Positions 55,438-64,000 of a stretch of DNA of 64,000 nt are shown in pieces. Both the position numbers and the translations under genes were made by a program. The DNA comes from Acetobacter indonesiensis. Its GTDB lineage: Bacteria; Pseudomonadota; Alphaproteobacteria; Acetobacterales; Acetobacteraceae. Within the stretch, counting starts at the first letter, position 1. Each line of letters opens with the position of its first letter. The notes under the pieces are model-generated. The model had not been told where the DNA came from and ran no database searches. It saw only the letters and a list, made by a program, of their open reading frames with translations. The DNA lies in assembly GCF_000963945.1 (NCBI RefSeq), contig NZ_BAMW01000016.1, positions 1-64,000 of the forward strand, written 5' to 3'.

Positions 55438-57165
55438 TTAAAACGAAATACGGGAGTGAAGCCCGAATACCAATTCATCCGCCACCTTGTGCCCCGGCCA
55501 CTTCTGGTTTTCCAACCCGCCCGATGGGTTGAAGATGTACTGAAAATCCGGCTGCAAGACAAACCATGGCATGATTTCAGCCTGATAGGTCAACTCCATA
55601 TGGTTTTCCGTTCCGGGGGCGTGTTGCCCCTGCGTGCGATAATATGCCCGCGCCCCATAACTGGCACGACCAAGCCCCCACCCTAAGCCCAATGTGTCAT
55701 TTTCGCGCTTGGCAAATGGTGCTTTCAGATTGATGCCGGCATCCACGGCATAGCCAATCATGTTCCTGTCACCGGGGCTGCCCGTTGCGCGGGCAAAAAC
55801 GCCAACGGACGTTGGGGATTTTTGTGAAGGCCGCCAGACCATCTGGTCTACAATGCCATAAAGCAGCCAGTTGCCCCGCACCATACGTGGTTGCGTTACA
55901 TCCCCCCGGGCATAAGCTGCACCCAGTGATTGCCCATGCACATCATACCGCCAGTCTGGGAAACGGGCTGTATCGTAATATCCACCCAGCTTATACACAC
56001 CCGGCAGACCATGACCGGTCCGTTTTCTGTCTGGGTGATCATCATCCGGTTCGGGGTTCAAGGCATATTGCACTTCACCCATAAGCAGTGCGCCTGTGTT
56101 CATATTGAAACGGCAGCCACAGGCATCGTTCGTGGTCTGGCTTGTCGGGTCCTGCACGTTGCCCTGCCCCTGATTCTGCACCGTGAAGGAATTCCACTGG
56201 TTGCCGGGCGGGTTATCATCGGCTGCTGCAAACATCAGGGTCAGATTATCCGCGGGGCGATAGCGCAGCCGGATGGCAGGGGACGCCAAAGGCCAGGACG
56301 GGCCACCCGCATATAAATTGGCCGACGGCCCCATAGGCCAACTGAAATTGGCGTTCAGATAGAGGGCACCATAAGTCGTTATCAGAAACTCGGTATCGAG
56401 ATCCTGCTGGCCGATCTTGATATCCAGTTTGTCGTGCCAGAATGCCTGTTCGTACCATAATTCAAAAAGGCGAGTAGACCGATCAGCCTCAATCCCGCTG
56501 ACGGGGTTATAATTATATAACCGATCCTGCGTGATGGAGCGCCCGTGAATTTGCAGGGCACTGACATTGAACACGGCATCTTTCAGCCCGATCATTTTCT
56601 CCAGATCAACGGTCAGGGTGGGCATGGTCACACCGTTGAACGATGGTCCGGTTCCCCTGCTGCCCCGCCCAGCACCAGGCACACCCCCGGTCAGATTGCC
56701 CCAGAGTTCATCGACTTCCTGCAAGTCAAACGTAATGCCGTAGCGCCCCAGCCACGGGCGCAGACCGCCAATATCGCCCAGAAGGTTATCGTCATTATCA
56801 TCGTCATCGGTATCGGGTGGTGGGGGCGGCGGAGGCGTGGGTACGGCCTTCTTGCCGCGGCCAATACGCGGGTGTGTCGCCTTGCCGGGGGCCATCCCCA
56901 CACCGCGCTGTGCGCCGGGTTGCCGCCGCATACGCGTAGACGCCGGGCCAATACGCTGCACCATGGGGCCGGAATCCCCCAGCCATTCCTGATCAATCTG
57001 CACCTGGGAGGGGTCTGTGTGGGGCGTCTGTGCAGTGGCCTGTGGTAGGGCTTCGTAGCTGCCGACCGCGCCACCCAGCAGGCAGACGCCCAGCACCATT
57101 TTGCGCTGAAAGCGTCTTTTACGCCTCAATTTGCTCCGAACCGCCACACCAGCCCCTGCCGCCAC
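55438..57165 (-). CDS. OprB-family carbohydrate porin
   Basis: Up to 575 residues, GTG start; a basic N-terminus and hydrophobic helix (MVLGVCLLGGAVGSYEAL) form the signal sequence. A mature N-terminal region with a polyproline stretch and an Asp-rich run (residues about 110-127) precedes the barrel. WLGRYGITFDLQEVDELWGNLTGG and KIGQQDLDTEFLITTYGALY are OprB motifs; the chain ends in Phe (RISF). Lets sugars cross the outer membrane. Divergent from the efflux operon. Confidence 0.9.
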   Translation of the reverse strand: MAAGAGVAVRSKLRRKRRFQRKMVLGVCLLGGAVGSYEALPQATAQTPHTDPSQVQIDQEWLGDSGPMVQRIGPASTRMRRQPGAQRGVGMAPGKATHPRIGRGKKAVPTPPPPPPPDTDDDDNDDNLLGDIGGLRPWLGRYGITFDLQEVDELWGNLTGGVPGAGRGSRGTGPSFNGVTMPTLTVDLEKMIGLKDAVFNVSALQIHGRSITQDRLYNYNPVSGIEADRSTRLFELWYEQAFWHDKLDIKIGQQDLDTEFLITTYGALYLNANFSWPMGPSANLYAGGPSWPLASPAIRLRYRPADNLTLMFAAADDNPPGNQWNSFTVQNQGQGNVQDPTSQTTNDACGCRFNMNTGALLMGEVQYALNPEPDDDHPDRKRTGHGLPGVYKLGGYYDTARFPDWRYDVHGQSLGAAYARGDVTQPRMVRGNWLLYGIVDQMVWRPSQKSPTSVGVFARATGSPGDRNMIGYAVDAGINLKAPFAKRENDTLGLGWGLGRASYGARAYYRTQGQHAPGTENHMELTYQAEIMPWFVLQPDFQYIFNPSGGLENQKWPGHKVADELVFGLHSRISF

Positions 57166-57328
57166 TACCTGCTACGGTTGTCTCTACCGTATTTCGCTTC
57201 TCCTGTCTTAACGCAGAAAGATGGAGGGTGTTCAGCTTCCTGTCAGGTTGGGCCGCTATGTCAAAGCTGTAGCTGGGCTGAATACCCAGCCCGTTAATGG
57301 TATTGCTGTGTAAGGTTTCTGCCGAACC

Positions 57329-58855
57329 ATGAGGCTTTTTGCCCTATCTTCTGCGCTGATGGTCTCTGTACCGCTGCTGTGGTGGCCGGTCTCCCCGGCA
57401 TGGGGACAGGATCATGATGCCTCATCATGGTCCGCACATACCACGCATGCATTTCGCGCAACTGAAGAAACTGATGTGCCACCGGCCGTATCCGGCGGCC
57501 GCCTGTCTTTCCCGGCAGCGCTGGCACTGGCATGGCGGATGGACCCGACCCGCAATGAACTGGGCGTAACCCAGAAAGCCGCAAAATCACGCGCCAAGGC
57601 CGCCCGGTCATGGTTTGCTGGCGGGCCTACCGTGTCGGGCAATTATTTTGATGACCACTTCATTGGCAGTAATGAAGGCTACACAACCTATCAGGGTGAA
57701 GTCAGCGTGCCGTTATGGTTGCCGGGTCAGGGCAGTGCCACGCAATCTGTGGCGCAGGCAGAAGCTGATACGGCGGAAAAACAGGCGGGCGTGGCCCATA
57801 TGTCTGTTGCGGTGCGGCTGTTGGATGCCACAGCCGCAGCATTGCTGGCCCAAAGGCGAGTGGAAACCACCAGTGCATTTTACAGGGCTGCCAGCCGTAT
57901 CAGCACCGACGTGACCCATGCCACGCGGCTGGGAGAGATGACGCTGGCTGACCAGCAGATGGCAGACGCCACCCGTGACACGGCCCGAAGTGACTGTGCC
58001 ATAGCACAGGAAGAAGCCCAGACAGCCGCGGCCGCGCTGGAAGCTTTGCTGGGGGCTCCATCCATACCAGACATTACCGCGTTCACTGCGACGGAAAGTG
58101 CCGCCATGCGGTTGGCGAACAGCGCCGCAATAGAAGAAAATGATCCCCGCGTGCAGGCCGCCCGGAAAGAAACGGATGCAGCCCGGGCGGCCATGCAACT
58201 GGCACGGCGGTCTTTCATGCCTAACCCGGAACTGGGCGTAGGGGCCATTCATGAAAAACAATATGGTAGCCCGTGGGATAATCGGGTTGGGGTGACGCTA
58301 AGCATGCCTTTGCCCAGCAGTGTGCATAATGCCCCCCTTATGGCCGCAGCCCGTAACCGGGTAGCGGCTGCTGACCGGCAGGATATCCTTGCCCGCCGCA
58401 TGGTACGGCAGGAAATTGCGCAGGCGCGTGCCCGCCTGCAATCAAGCCTGACGACCCTGCAAAATGCGCGCAATGCCGCAACCGATCTGGAAAAGCGGGC
58501 CACATTACTTGAGCGTTCGTGGAAATTGCAGGAAACGCCGTTAGACGATGCCATTCGTGCCCGACAGGCAGCCTACACGGCTGCCCTGACCCGCGACCGG
58601 GCAGAAATTGTCTGGCACGCCGCCATTGTACGTGCCCTGATTGCCACGGGAGACCTTCCGGGGTTGAACACACGCTCGACCGATGCAGCCTCGGCTGGCC
58701 GGAACAAGACGACGCAAAGCCAAGGCACATGGGCAACGCAAAACATGGCGGCCGAAACCCAAGGCAGCCCCGATACTTCTGAGGCCACAACAGCAGGGCT
58801 ACGTATTCCGGCCTCACTTGACGCGGCATCCTCTACCGACATGCAAACCCCATGA
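57329..58855 (+). CDS. TolC-family outer-membrane efflux protein (CzcC/CusC-like)
   Basis: 508 residues with a signal peptide (cleavage near AWGQ). Two long coiled-coil/beta repeats: LSFPAALALAWRMDPTRNEL and AARKETDAARAAMQLARRSFMPNPELGVG. The C-terminus adds a Ser/Thr/Ala-rich tail. First gene of a metal RND operon, coupled to the adaptor gene downstream. Possibly exports Co/Zn/Cd or Cu/Ag; metal not decided by the sequence. Confidence 0.9.
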   Translation: MRLFALSSALMVSVPLLWWPVSPAWGQDHDASSWSAHTTHAFRATEETDVPPAVSGGRLSFPAALALAWRMDPTRNELGVTQKAAKSRAKAARSWFAGGPTVSGNYFDDHFIGSNEGYTTYQGEVSVPLWLPGQGSATQSVAQAEADTAEKQAGVAHMSVAVRLLDATAAALLAQRRVETTSAFYRAASRISTDVTHATRLGEMTLADQQMADATRDTARSDCAIAQEEAQTAAAALEALLGAPSIPDITAFTATESAAMRLANSAAIEENDPRVQAARKETDAARAAMQLARRSFMPNPELGVGAIHEKQYGSPWDNRVGVTLSMPLPSSVHNAPLMAAARNRVAAADRQDILARRMVRQEIAQARARLQSSLTTLQNARNAATDLEKRATLLERSWKLQETPLDDAIRARQAAYTAALTRDRAEIVWHAAIVRALIATGDLPGLNTRSTDAASAGRNKTTQSQGTWATQNMAAETQGSPDTSEATTAGLRIPASLDAASSTDMQTP

Positions 58856-58959
58856 GGCCGTGTTTTCCCACCCTAAAGCCAGATGTCGTGCTGCGGGTCA
58901 GGATGACTGTCCCTATTTCCTCTTTTTATTCTGATCATTTGAGAAAACAGGTTTTCATA

Positions 58960-60192
58960 ATGTCCCTGCGTGACTGTCGCGCCCGTCAGAGTACAAGCAC
59001 AACACAAAGGGCTTTTTTACACACCACCTTACGCAACTTGGCCGTAGCCGCTGTCGTCGCCCTGTTGGGTACAGGTCAATGCTTTGCGGAAGAAACCGTT
59101 CTGAAACCAATCACACTTTCAGAAAATGCTCTAAAAACTGAAAATATTCAGTTTGCGGAAGCAACCTTCGGCACGTTATCACATATGCTTCCAGCGATGG
59201 CGCGGGTTACGCCTGACACTACACATACAGTCGCCATTCATCCAGCGGGGAGTGGCAAGGTACTGTCGATTGCGGTTTTACCGGGCCAGTCCGTGCACAA
59301 AGGACAGGCGCTGCTGGAGTATCAAAATCACGCACTCCACATTGCCCGTTTGCAGGAAACCCAGACCCGGACTGCTTTAGTTGCTGCGTTAGCCGCACAG
59401 AAAGAAGCCGCAGATGCTTACGGACGCGCCCGTGCGCTGGCCGGCACCACAGTTTCAGCCGGTGAAACCCTGCGAAGACAGGCCGCATGGCAACAGGCGC
59501 GTGAAAACGTGGCCGCCCGTCAGGCAGAAATTGGCGTTCTGGAACACAGATTTCAGGAAGAATACACATCCCCGACTGAAGAACATGCCACACAGGATGA
59601 AACATCCACGCTGATTGCCCCTTTTGATGGGACGGTCACCAGCCTGACAACGGCCATTGCGGCAGATGTTGACCCAACACTGGTGCTGGTAACGGTCAGC
59701 GATACGCAGCATGTTTGGGTTATTTCGGATGTCACCCCGCAAGACGCTGCCCTGCTGGCGGCTGGGGGCACACAGCAGACAGTGCTTCCTCCCCCTACAC
59801 AGGGGGCTTCCCTTCCGCCGCTGATATCCCGCATAGAAACGGTTGATACAGTGGCAGACCCAGCAACAGGGCTGGTGCGCGTATTAAGCCGTGTGCAGAA
59901 TAGCAACAACAGCCTGCGCCCCGGCATGGTTCTGAATAGCCTGTTACAAACAACCCAGACCAGCAAAGGCCTGCTGATTCCGGCACAGGCTGTGCAGACA
60001 CTTAACAATCAGGCTGTGGTGTTTGTAAAAACCGGCACAAACATTTTTACCCCCACTGCTGTGACCGTGGGACAAGAGGAAAACGGACAAACCCTAATTC
60101 TGTCTGGTCTGAAAGCGGGCGATCAGATTGTGACACAGGGCAGCATTGCCCTGAAGGGTATGTTAGTGCTTTCCGGCATGGATGCGGACTAA
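58960..60192 (+). CDS. RND efflux periplasmic adaptor (CzcB/CusB-like)
   Basis: 410 residues from the ATG at 58960 (MSLRDCRARQSTSTTQ); the frame is open from 58852. Signal sequence about 1-47. Lipoyl/barrel-sandwich parts HPAGSGKVLSIAVLPGQSVHKGQALLEY and STLIAPFDGTVTSLTTAI flank a coiled-coil hairpin. The Met-rich metal-binding N-terminus of true CusB is absent, favouring a Czc-type. It lies 5 bp before the pump gene. Confidence 0.9.
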   Translation: MSLRDCRARQSTSTTQRAFLHTTLRNLAVAAVVALLGTGQCFAEETVLKPITLSENALKTENIQFAEATFGTLSHMLPAMARVTPDTTHTVAIHPAGSGKVLSIAVLPGQSVHKGQALLEYQNHALHIARLQETQTRTALVAALAAQKEAADAYGRARALAGTTVSAGETLRRQAAWQQARENVAARQAEIGVLEHRFQEEYTSPTEEHATQDETSTLIAPFDGTVTSLTTAIAADVDPTLVLVTVSDTQHVWVISDVTPQDAALLAAGGTQQTVLPPPTQGASLPPLISRIETVDTVADPATGLVRVLSRVQNSNNSLRPGMVLNSLLQTTQTSKGLLIPAQAVQTLNNQAVVFVKTGTNIFTPTAVTVGQEENGQTLILSGLKAGDQIVTQGSIALKGMLVLSGMDAD

Positions 60193-60197
60193 ACGCT

Positions 60198-63100
60198 GTG
60201 CAAAACTTCTTTTTCAATCTTCTTAAATCGCGTTTTCTTCTTCTCAGTCTGTTAGGTCTCATTCTTGCCGGGGGCATAATAGCCACACTGGGTTTGCCGG
60301 TAGAAGCCGTGCCCGATATCTCGCCCCAGCAGGTATTGGTTACGGCCATAGCGCCCGGCTTGGCTACAGAAGAAGTTGAAAAACTGATTACCTTTCCTGT
60401 CGAAAGCAGTATGGCGGGCATTCCGGGCGTGAAAGACCTACGCTCTGTCTCGCGCTCTGGCGTGTCTGTTGTTTATGTGCAGTTTGAGGATACAACGGAC
60501 ATCAACCTTGACCGCGCCCGCGTCAGCGAGCGTATGGCGCAGGCGAAATCATTGTTGAGTGTGCCGAACGTAACACTCAACATGGGACCACTGACAACAG
60601 GTCTGGGAGAAATTTTTCAGTTTCAGCTTAAAGGGCCTGCCTATTCGCTGATGGATCTGAACCGGATCATGACATGGACAGTAGCGCCTCAACTGAAACT
60701 TGTGCCGGGTGTGGTGGACGTCAATATCGGGGGTGGGGCCGAGGAAACATGGGCCGTAACGCTTGATCCGGCGCGGCTTCTGGCATACGGGCTCTCCATT
60801 GGGGATGTTTACCGCGCCATAGAAGGCAGCAACGCGGCGTCTGGCGGCGGATGGATTGAACACCATGATGAACAACAAATTGTTGTTGGGCGCGGTCTTT
60901 TACGAAACCTTAATGACTTTGGTGCAATTTCTGTAAAAACAAATGCCGGCGGCACGGCCATTCGGCTGCGTGATGTTGGGCAGGTCAGCACCCAGCCGCG
61001 CACACGGTTAGGCGCAGTCACCCGCGACGGCACCGGAGAAATTGTAACCGGCGTAGTGATGATGGAACGGGGGGCCAGTTCAGACGCCACACTGGCCGCA
61101 TTGAAAGCAGCCCTGCCCGCGATTGAGCAGTCCCTGCCGTCTGGTGTCAGTCTTGATCCCTTTTATACGCGCTCTGCGCTGACACATCGTACCATTGCCA
61201 CCGTCAAGGAAAACCTGCTGCTGGGCGCAGCACTGGTTGTTGGTGTTCTGCTGGTTGTTCTGGGCAGCTTAAGGGTGGCGTTGCTGATTGCATCGGTTAT
61301 CCCGTTTGCACTGCTTTGCGCCATGACAGGCATGCGACTGTTTGGTATTTCCGCCAATCTTCTCAGCCTTGGCGCTATTGATTTCGGGATGATTGTCGAT
61401 AGTTCGCTTGTCGTGGTGGAACATATCCTCAGCCGTCGCCAGCGCGAAGGGTATATTCCCTTTTCCAACCTGGTTGTTTCTGCCACGCAGCAGGTTGCGC
61501 GGCCTGTCAGCTTTGCTATTCTGGTCATTATCATGGTCTATCTGCCCGTGCTGACACTGGAAGATATTGAAGGCCATATGTTTCGCCCCATGGCGCAAAC
61601 CGTTATCATGGCGCTGGCGGCGTCTTTATTATACTGCCTGATATGGGTTCCTGTTTTAAGCGCCATGGTGCTTTCGCGTATAACGGTTCCGCATGAAACA
61701 CGCCTTATTGCCAGCCTGCGGGCCCGTTATGAACCACTGCTGCGCCGATGTGTCAGAAAACCACGGTTGGTGACAGGCGTTATGCTGGGGCTGTGTGGCG
61801 CCGCAGGTGTGCTGGCATGGTCATTGGGAAGCGAGTTTGTACCCCAGTTGCAGGAAGGAGCATTGGTGGTCCATTCCATGCGTCTGCCCAGTATTTCTTT
61901 ACCCGCCAGCCTGCAAAGTGTGACACAGGAAGAAAAGATTCTAAAATCTTTCCCTGAAGTTGAAACCATTATCAGCAATACAGGCACAGCCGCTATCCCG
62001 ACTGACCCCATGGGTCAGAATGAAACAGATACATTCATCATCTTAAAGGAACATGGTTCAGGTCGGTCTCAGGAAGAACTGGTTACCGCCATGAATGAGC
62101 GTTTGCAGAAAGAATTGCCCGACGCCCTGTATTCATGGAGCCAACCCGTGCAGATGCGCATGGATGATCTGCTTTCTGGTGTGCGCACACAAATTGCTGT
62201 CTCCGTCTATGGGGAAGACTTGCAGATACTGGCGCAGTTAAGCGGGCAAATTGTCAAAGCCATGCAGAACGTGCGTGGCGCAGCAGACGTTATGGCGGCA
62301 GACGATGGTACCGTGCCTTTCATTCAGATACAGGTAAACCGTGAAAATGCCGCACGGCTGAACGTGCGTGAACAGGATATTCTGGATACTGTTGAAGCCA
62401 TTGGTGGCCATATCGGTCGTCCTGTCACACAAGGCAACGCCATGGTTTCCACCCAGGTACGGCTTGCGCCTTCTGCAACATCGTCCCTTCCCACCATCAG
62501 AGCCTTACGTGTCAGACAAGCTGACGGAAAAGGGGCTGTGCTGCTTTCACAGGTGGCGGATATTGTGCAGCAGGACGCACCACCGCGTATCAGCCGGGAT
62601 GGTATTCGCCGCCGGATGGTCATTGAAGCAAACGTGCGCGGGCGCGACCTTGCATCATACGTGGCCGAAGCGCAGGCAGCCGTTAAACGCAATGTCAAAC
62701 TGCCGCGCGGTTATACAACCCAATGGAGTGGCCAGTTCAGAAATCTTGAATCCGCGTCAAAACGTCTGGGCATTGTAGTGCCTGTTTCTCTGGCCCTGAT
62801 TTTCGTGCTTCTGGTTGCGGCTCTGGGCTCTGCCCATTTGGCCGCGCTTGTGTTCTGCAATTTACCATTGGCGGCATCTGGCGGTATTTTTGCCCTTGTG
62901 CTGCGCGGTCTGCCATTTAGTATTTCTGCGGGCATTGGCTTTATTGCTCTATTTGGCGTGGCGGTCTTGAACGGCGTGGTGCTGATCAGCACCGCAGAAA
63001 CCATCCGGCGCCGAGGCGTCGCCCCTGCCAGAGCCGCATTAACCGCAGCACATGAGCGTTTCAGACCCGTTATGGCAACCGCACTTGTCGCAAGTTTAGG

Positions 63101-63290
63101 GTTTTTCCCGATGGCCTTTTCAGCTTCAGCAGGGGCCGAGGTTGAGCGGCCACTGGCCAGCGTTGTTATTGGGGGGCTGGTCTCCTCCACGCTTCTGACG
63201 CTGCTGGTCCTGCCCTTATTATATGGGCGATTTGCCCCACGCCATCAGGGCACGGTCATCCCCCTTCCCCCACAGATGGAAGCTTCGTAA
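60198..63290 (+). CDS. Heavy-metal RND efflux pump (CzcA/CusA family)
   Basis: 1030 residues from a GTG. GLPVEAVPDISPQQVLVTA is the HME N-terminal motif, and DFGMIVDSSLVVVEHIL carries the Asp-Asp-Glu proton-relay set of metal pumps. Full twelve helices and two large periplasmic loops. Metal specificity is unclear: the three-Met cluster of CusA is not evident. Works with the upstream adaptor and TolC protein; a response regulator follows at 58 bp. Confidence 0.94.
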   Translation: MQNFFFNLLKSRFLLLSLLGLILAGGIIATLGLPVEAVPDISPQQVLVTAIAPGLATEEVEKLITFPVESSMAGIPGVKDLRSVSRSGVSVVYVQFEDTTDINLDRARVSERMAQAKSLLSVPNVTLNMGPLTTGLGEIFQFQLKGPAYSLMDLNRIMTWTVAPQLKLVPGVVDVNIGGGAEETWAVTLDPARLLAYGLSIGDVYRAIEGSNAASGGGWIEHHDEQQIVVGRGLLRNLNDFGAISVKTNAGGTAIRLRDVGQVSTQPRTRLGAVTRDGTGEIVTGVVMMERGASSDATLAALKAALPAIEQSLPSGVSLDPFYTRSALTHRTIATVKENLLLGAALVVGVLLVVLGSLRVALLIASVIPFALLCAMTGMRLFGISANLLSLGAIDFGMIVDSSLVVVEHILSRRQREGYIPFSNLVVSATQQVARPVSFAILVIIMVYLPVLTLEDIEGHMFRPMAQTVIMALAASLLYCLIWVPVLSAMVLSRITVPHETRLIASLRARYEPLLRRCVRKPRLVTGVMLGLCGAAGVLAWSLGSEFVPQLQEGALVVHSMRLPSISLPASLQSVTQEEKILKSFPEVETIISNTGTAAIPTDPMGQNETDTFIILKEHGSGRSQEELVTAMNERLQKELPDALYSWSQPVQMRMDDLLSGVRTQIAVSVYGEDLQILAQLSGQIVKAMQNVRGAADVMAADDGTVPFIQIQVNRENAARLNVREQDILDTVEAIGGHIGRPVTQGNAMVSTQVRLAPSATSSLPTIRALRVRQADGKGAVLLSQVADIVQQDAPPRISRDGIRRRMVIEANVRGRDLASYVAEAQAAVKRNVKLPRGYTTQWSGQFRNLESASKRLGIVVPVSLALIFVLLVAALGSAHLAALVFCNLPLAASGGIFALVLRGLPFSISAGIGFIALFGVAVLNGVVLISTAETIRRRGVAPARAALTAAHERFRPVMATALVASLGFFPMAFSASAGAEVERPLASVVIGGLVSSTLLTLLVLPLLYGRFAPRHQGTVIPLPPQMEAS

Positions 63291-63348
63291 AAAGACACCA
63301 TGACTGCACCGGGTGCGATACCGGATGCACCAGACAAGGGGGCGGCCC

Positions 63349-64000
63349 ATGCGTATTCTGATTGTGGAGGATGAACCCCATCTGGGGGCCGCCGTGCAGG
63401 AGCGCGTCAGGCAGGCAGGCCATACGGTTGACTGGTTTACCACACTGGATGAGACCCGCGCCGCGCTGGCAGCCGTCAGTTATGATTGCCTGCTGCTTGA
63501 CCTTGGTCTGCCTGATGGCAGCGGTCGCACTTTGCTGCGTGAAATCCGACGGACCCCTTCCCCTTTGTCCATCCTGATTACAACGGCTGAAGACCAGATT
63601 AGTGACCGCATTGCCGGGTTATCAGACGGAGCGGACGATTATCTGGCCAAGCCCTATGATCTGGATGAACTGGTGGCCCGTATTGCCGCCGTAGCCCGCC
63701 GTTACCGCCCATTGACAGATAATCGCCTGACCGTAGGTGATATTGAAATTGATCTGGCCCGCAAGCGCCTGACCCGAAACCACCAGACCATTGACCTGAC
63801 GGCACGCGAATGGGCACTGGTTGAACTTCTGGCCCGCAGGCCGGGGGCTGTGTGTTCGCGCGAACGCATAGAAGATGCATTATATTCTCTGGAAGACGAA
63901 GTCGGCAGCAACACGATTGAAGTCTTTGTCAGCCGTGTCCGCAAAAAACTTGGGGCCGACCTTATTCGCACGGTACGTGGCCGCGGCTACTGCCTTGAAC
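63349..64000 (+). CDS. OmpR/PhoB-family response regulator (cut by window end)
   Basis: 217 residues seen; the frame is still open at the edge. Receiver: MRILIVEDEPHLGAAV with acidic pocket, phospho-acceptor Asp51 in YDCLLLDLGLPDG, Lys in DDYLAKPYDLDELV. Winged helix: LTAREWALVELLARRPG and SNTIEVFVSRVRKKLG, then the wing RTVRGRGYCLE. Most like CusR/QseB. Its position after the RND operon suggests it controls metal efflux, with a sensor kinase expected just outside the window. Confidence 0.93.
   Translation, partial: MRILIVEDEPHLGAAVQERVRQAGHTVDWFTTLDETRAALAAVSYDCLLLDLGLPDGSGRTLLREIRRTPSPLSILITTAEDQISDRIAGLSDGADDYLAKPYDLDELVARIAAVARRYRPLTDNRLTVGDIEIDLARKRLTRNHQTIDLTAREWALVELLARRPGAVCSRERIEDALYSLEDEVGSNTIEVFVSRVRKKLGADLIRTVRGRGYCLE

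Overview
The window looks like chromosome of an acetic acid bacterium (Acetobacteraceae, most like Acetobacter or a close relative). Support comes from gene content: an alphaproteobacterial RpoH, GatCAB, a SatP-type acetate transporter, an OprB porin, heavy use of TonB-dependent uptake, and an IS5-type transposase end. The genus is inferred from content and style, not from a search.

Region 1 (1-12.2 kb) is an iron-acquisition block. It begins with the tail of an IS5-family transposase. A TonB-dependent receptor with an STN signalling domain then faces a FecI/FecR sigma/anti-sigma pair, and a Fur-box-like palindrome lies upstream of fecI. Next is one long minus-strand operon read from 12.2 kb down to 4.7 kb: PepSY membrane protein, small membrane protein, ExbB, ExbD, TonB, a Fur-like regulator that lacks the usual metal ligands, and an RND permease with a Ser/Thr/Ala-rich insertion and no adaptor. 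An ABC permease/ATPase pair for iron chelates lies apart at 40.5-42.5 kb.

Region 2 (12.4-16.1 kb) is a decayed genomic island: a gene remnant with an in-frame amber stop, a very AT-rich GT-C-like membrane protein, small orphan genes and a frameshifted tyrosine integrase next to tRNA-Ser(GCT).

Region 3 (16.2-46.6 kb) is mostly core genome: gatCAB, ruvX, an exported 11-residue-repeat (LEA-like) protein, a GT25 glycosyltransferase, satP, tRNA-Val(GAC), N-formylglutamate amidohydrolase, a ferritin-like protein, ClpP, an OmpA-like lipoprotein, an aminotransferase-hom-glpX-recJ run, a LysE exporter, a peptide-deformylase homologue without key catalytic residues, rpoH, rluD, selO, ilvE and a PAP2 acid phosphatase.

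Region 4 (46.8-64 kb) is accessory metabolism and efflux: a PadR-HAAS-GIN trio, a Nit-type amidase, a LysR-controlled semialdehyde pathway (mmsA, MFS transporter, iron-dependent alcohol dehydrogenase) with a perfect palindrome in the divergent promoter, an SMR exporter, an OprB porin, and a CzcCBA/CusCBA-type heavy-metal RND system followed by a response regulator cut by the window edge.
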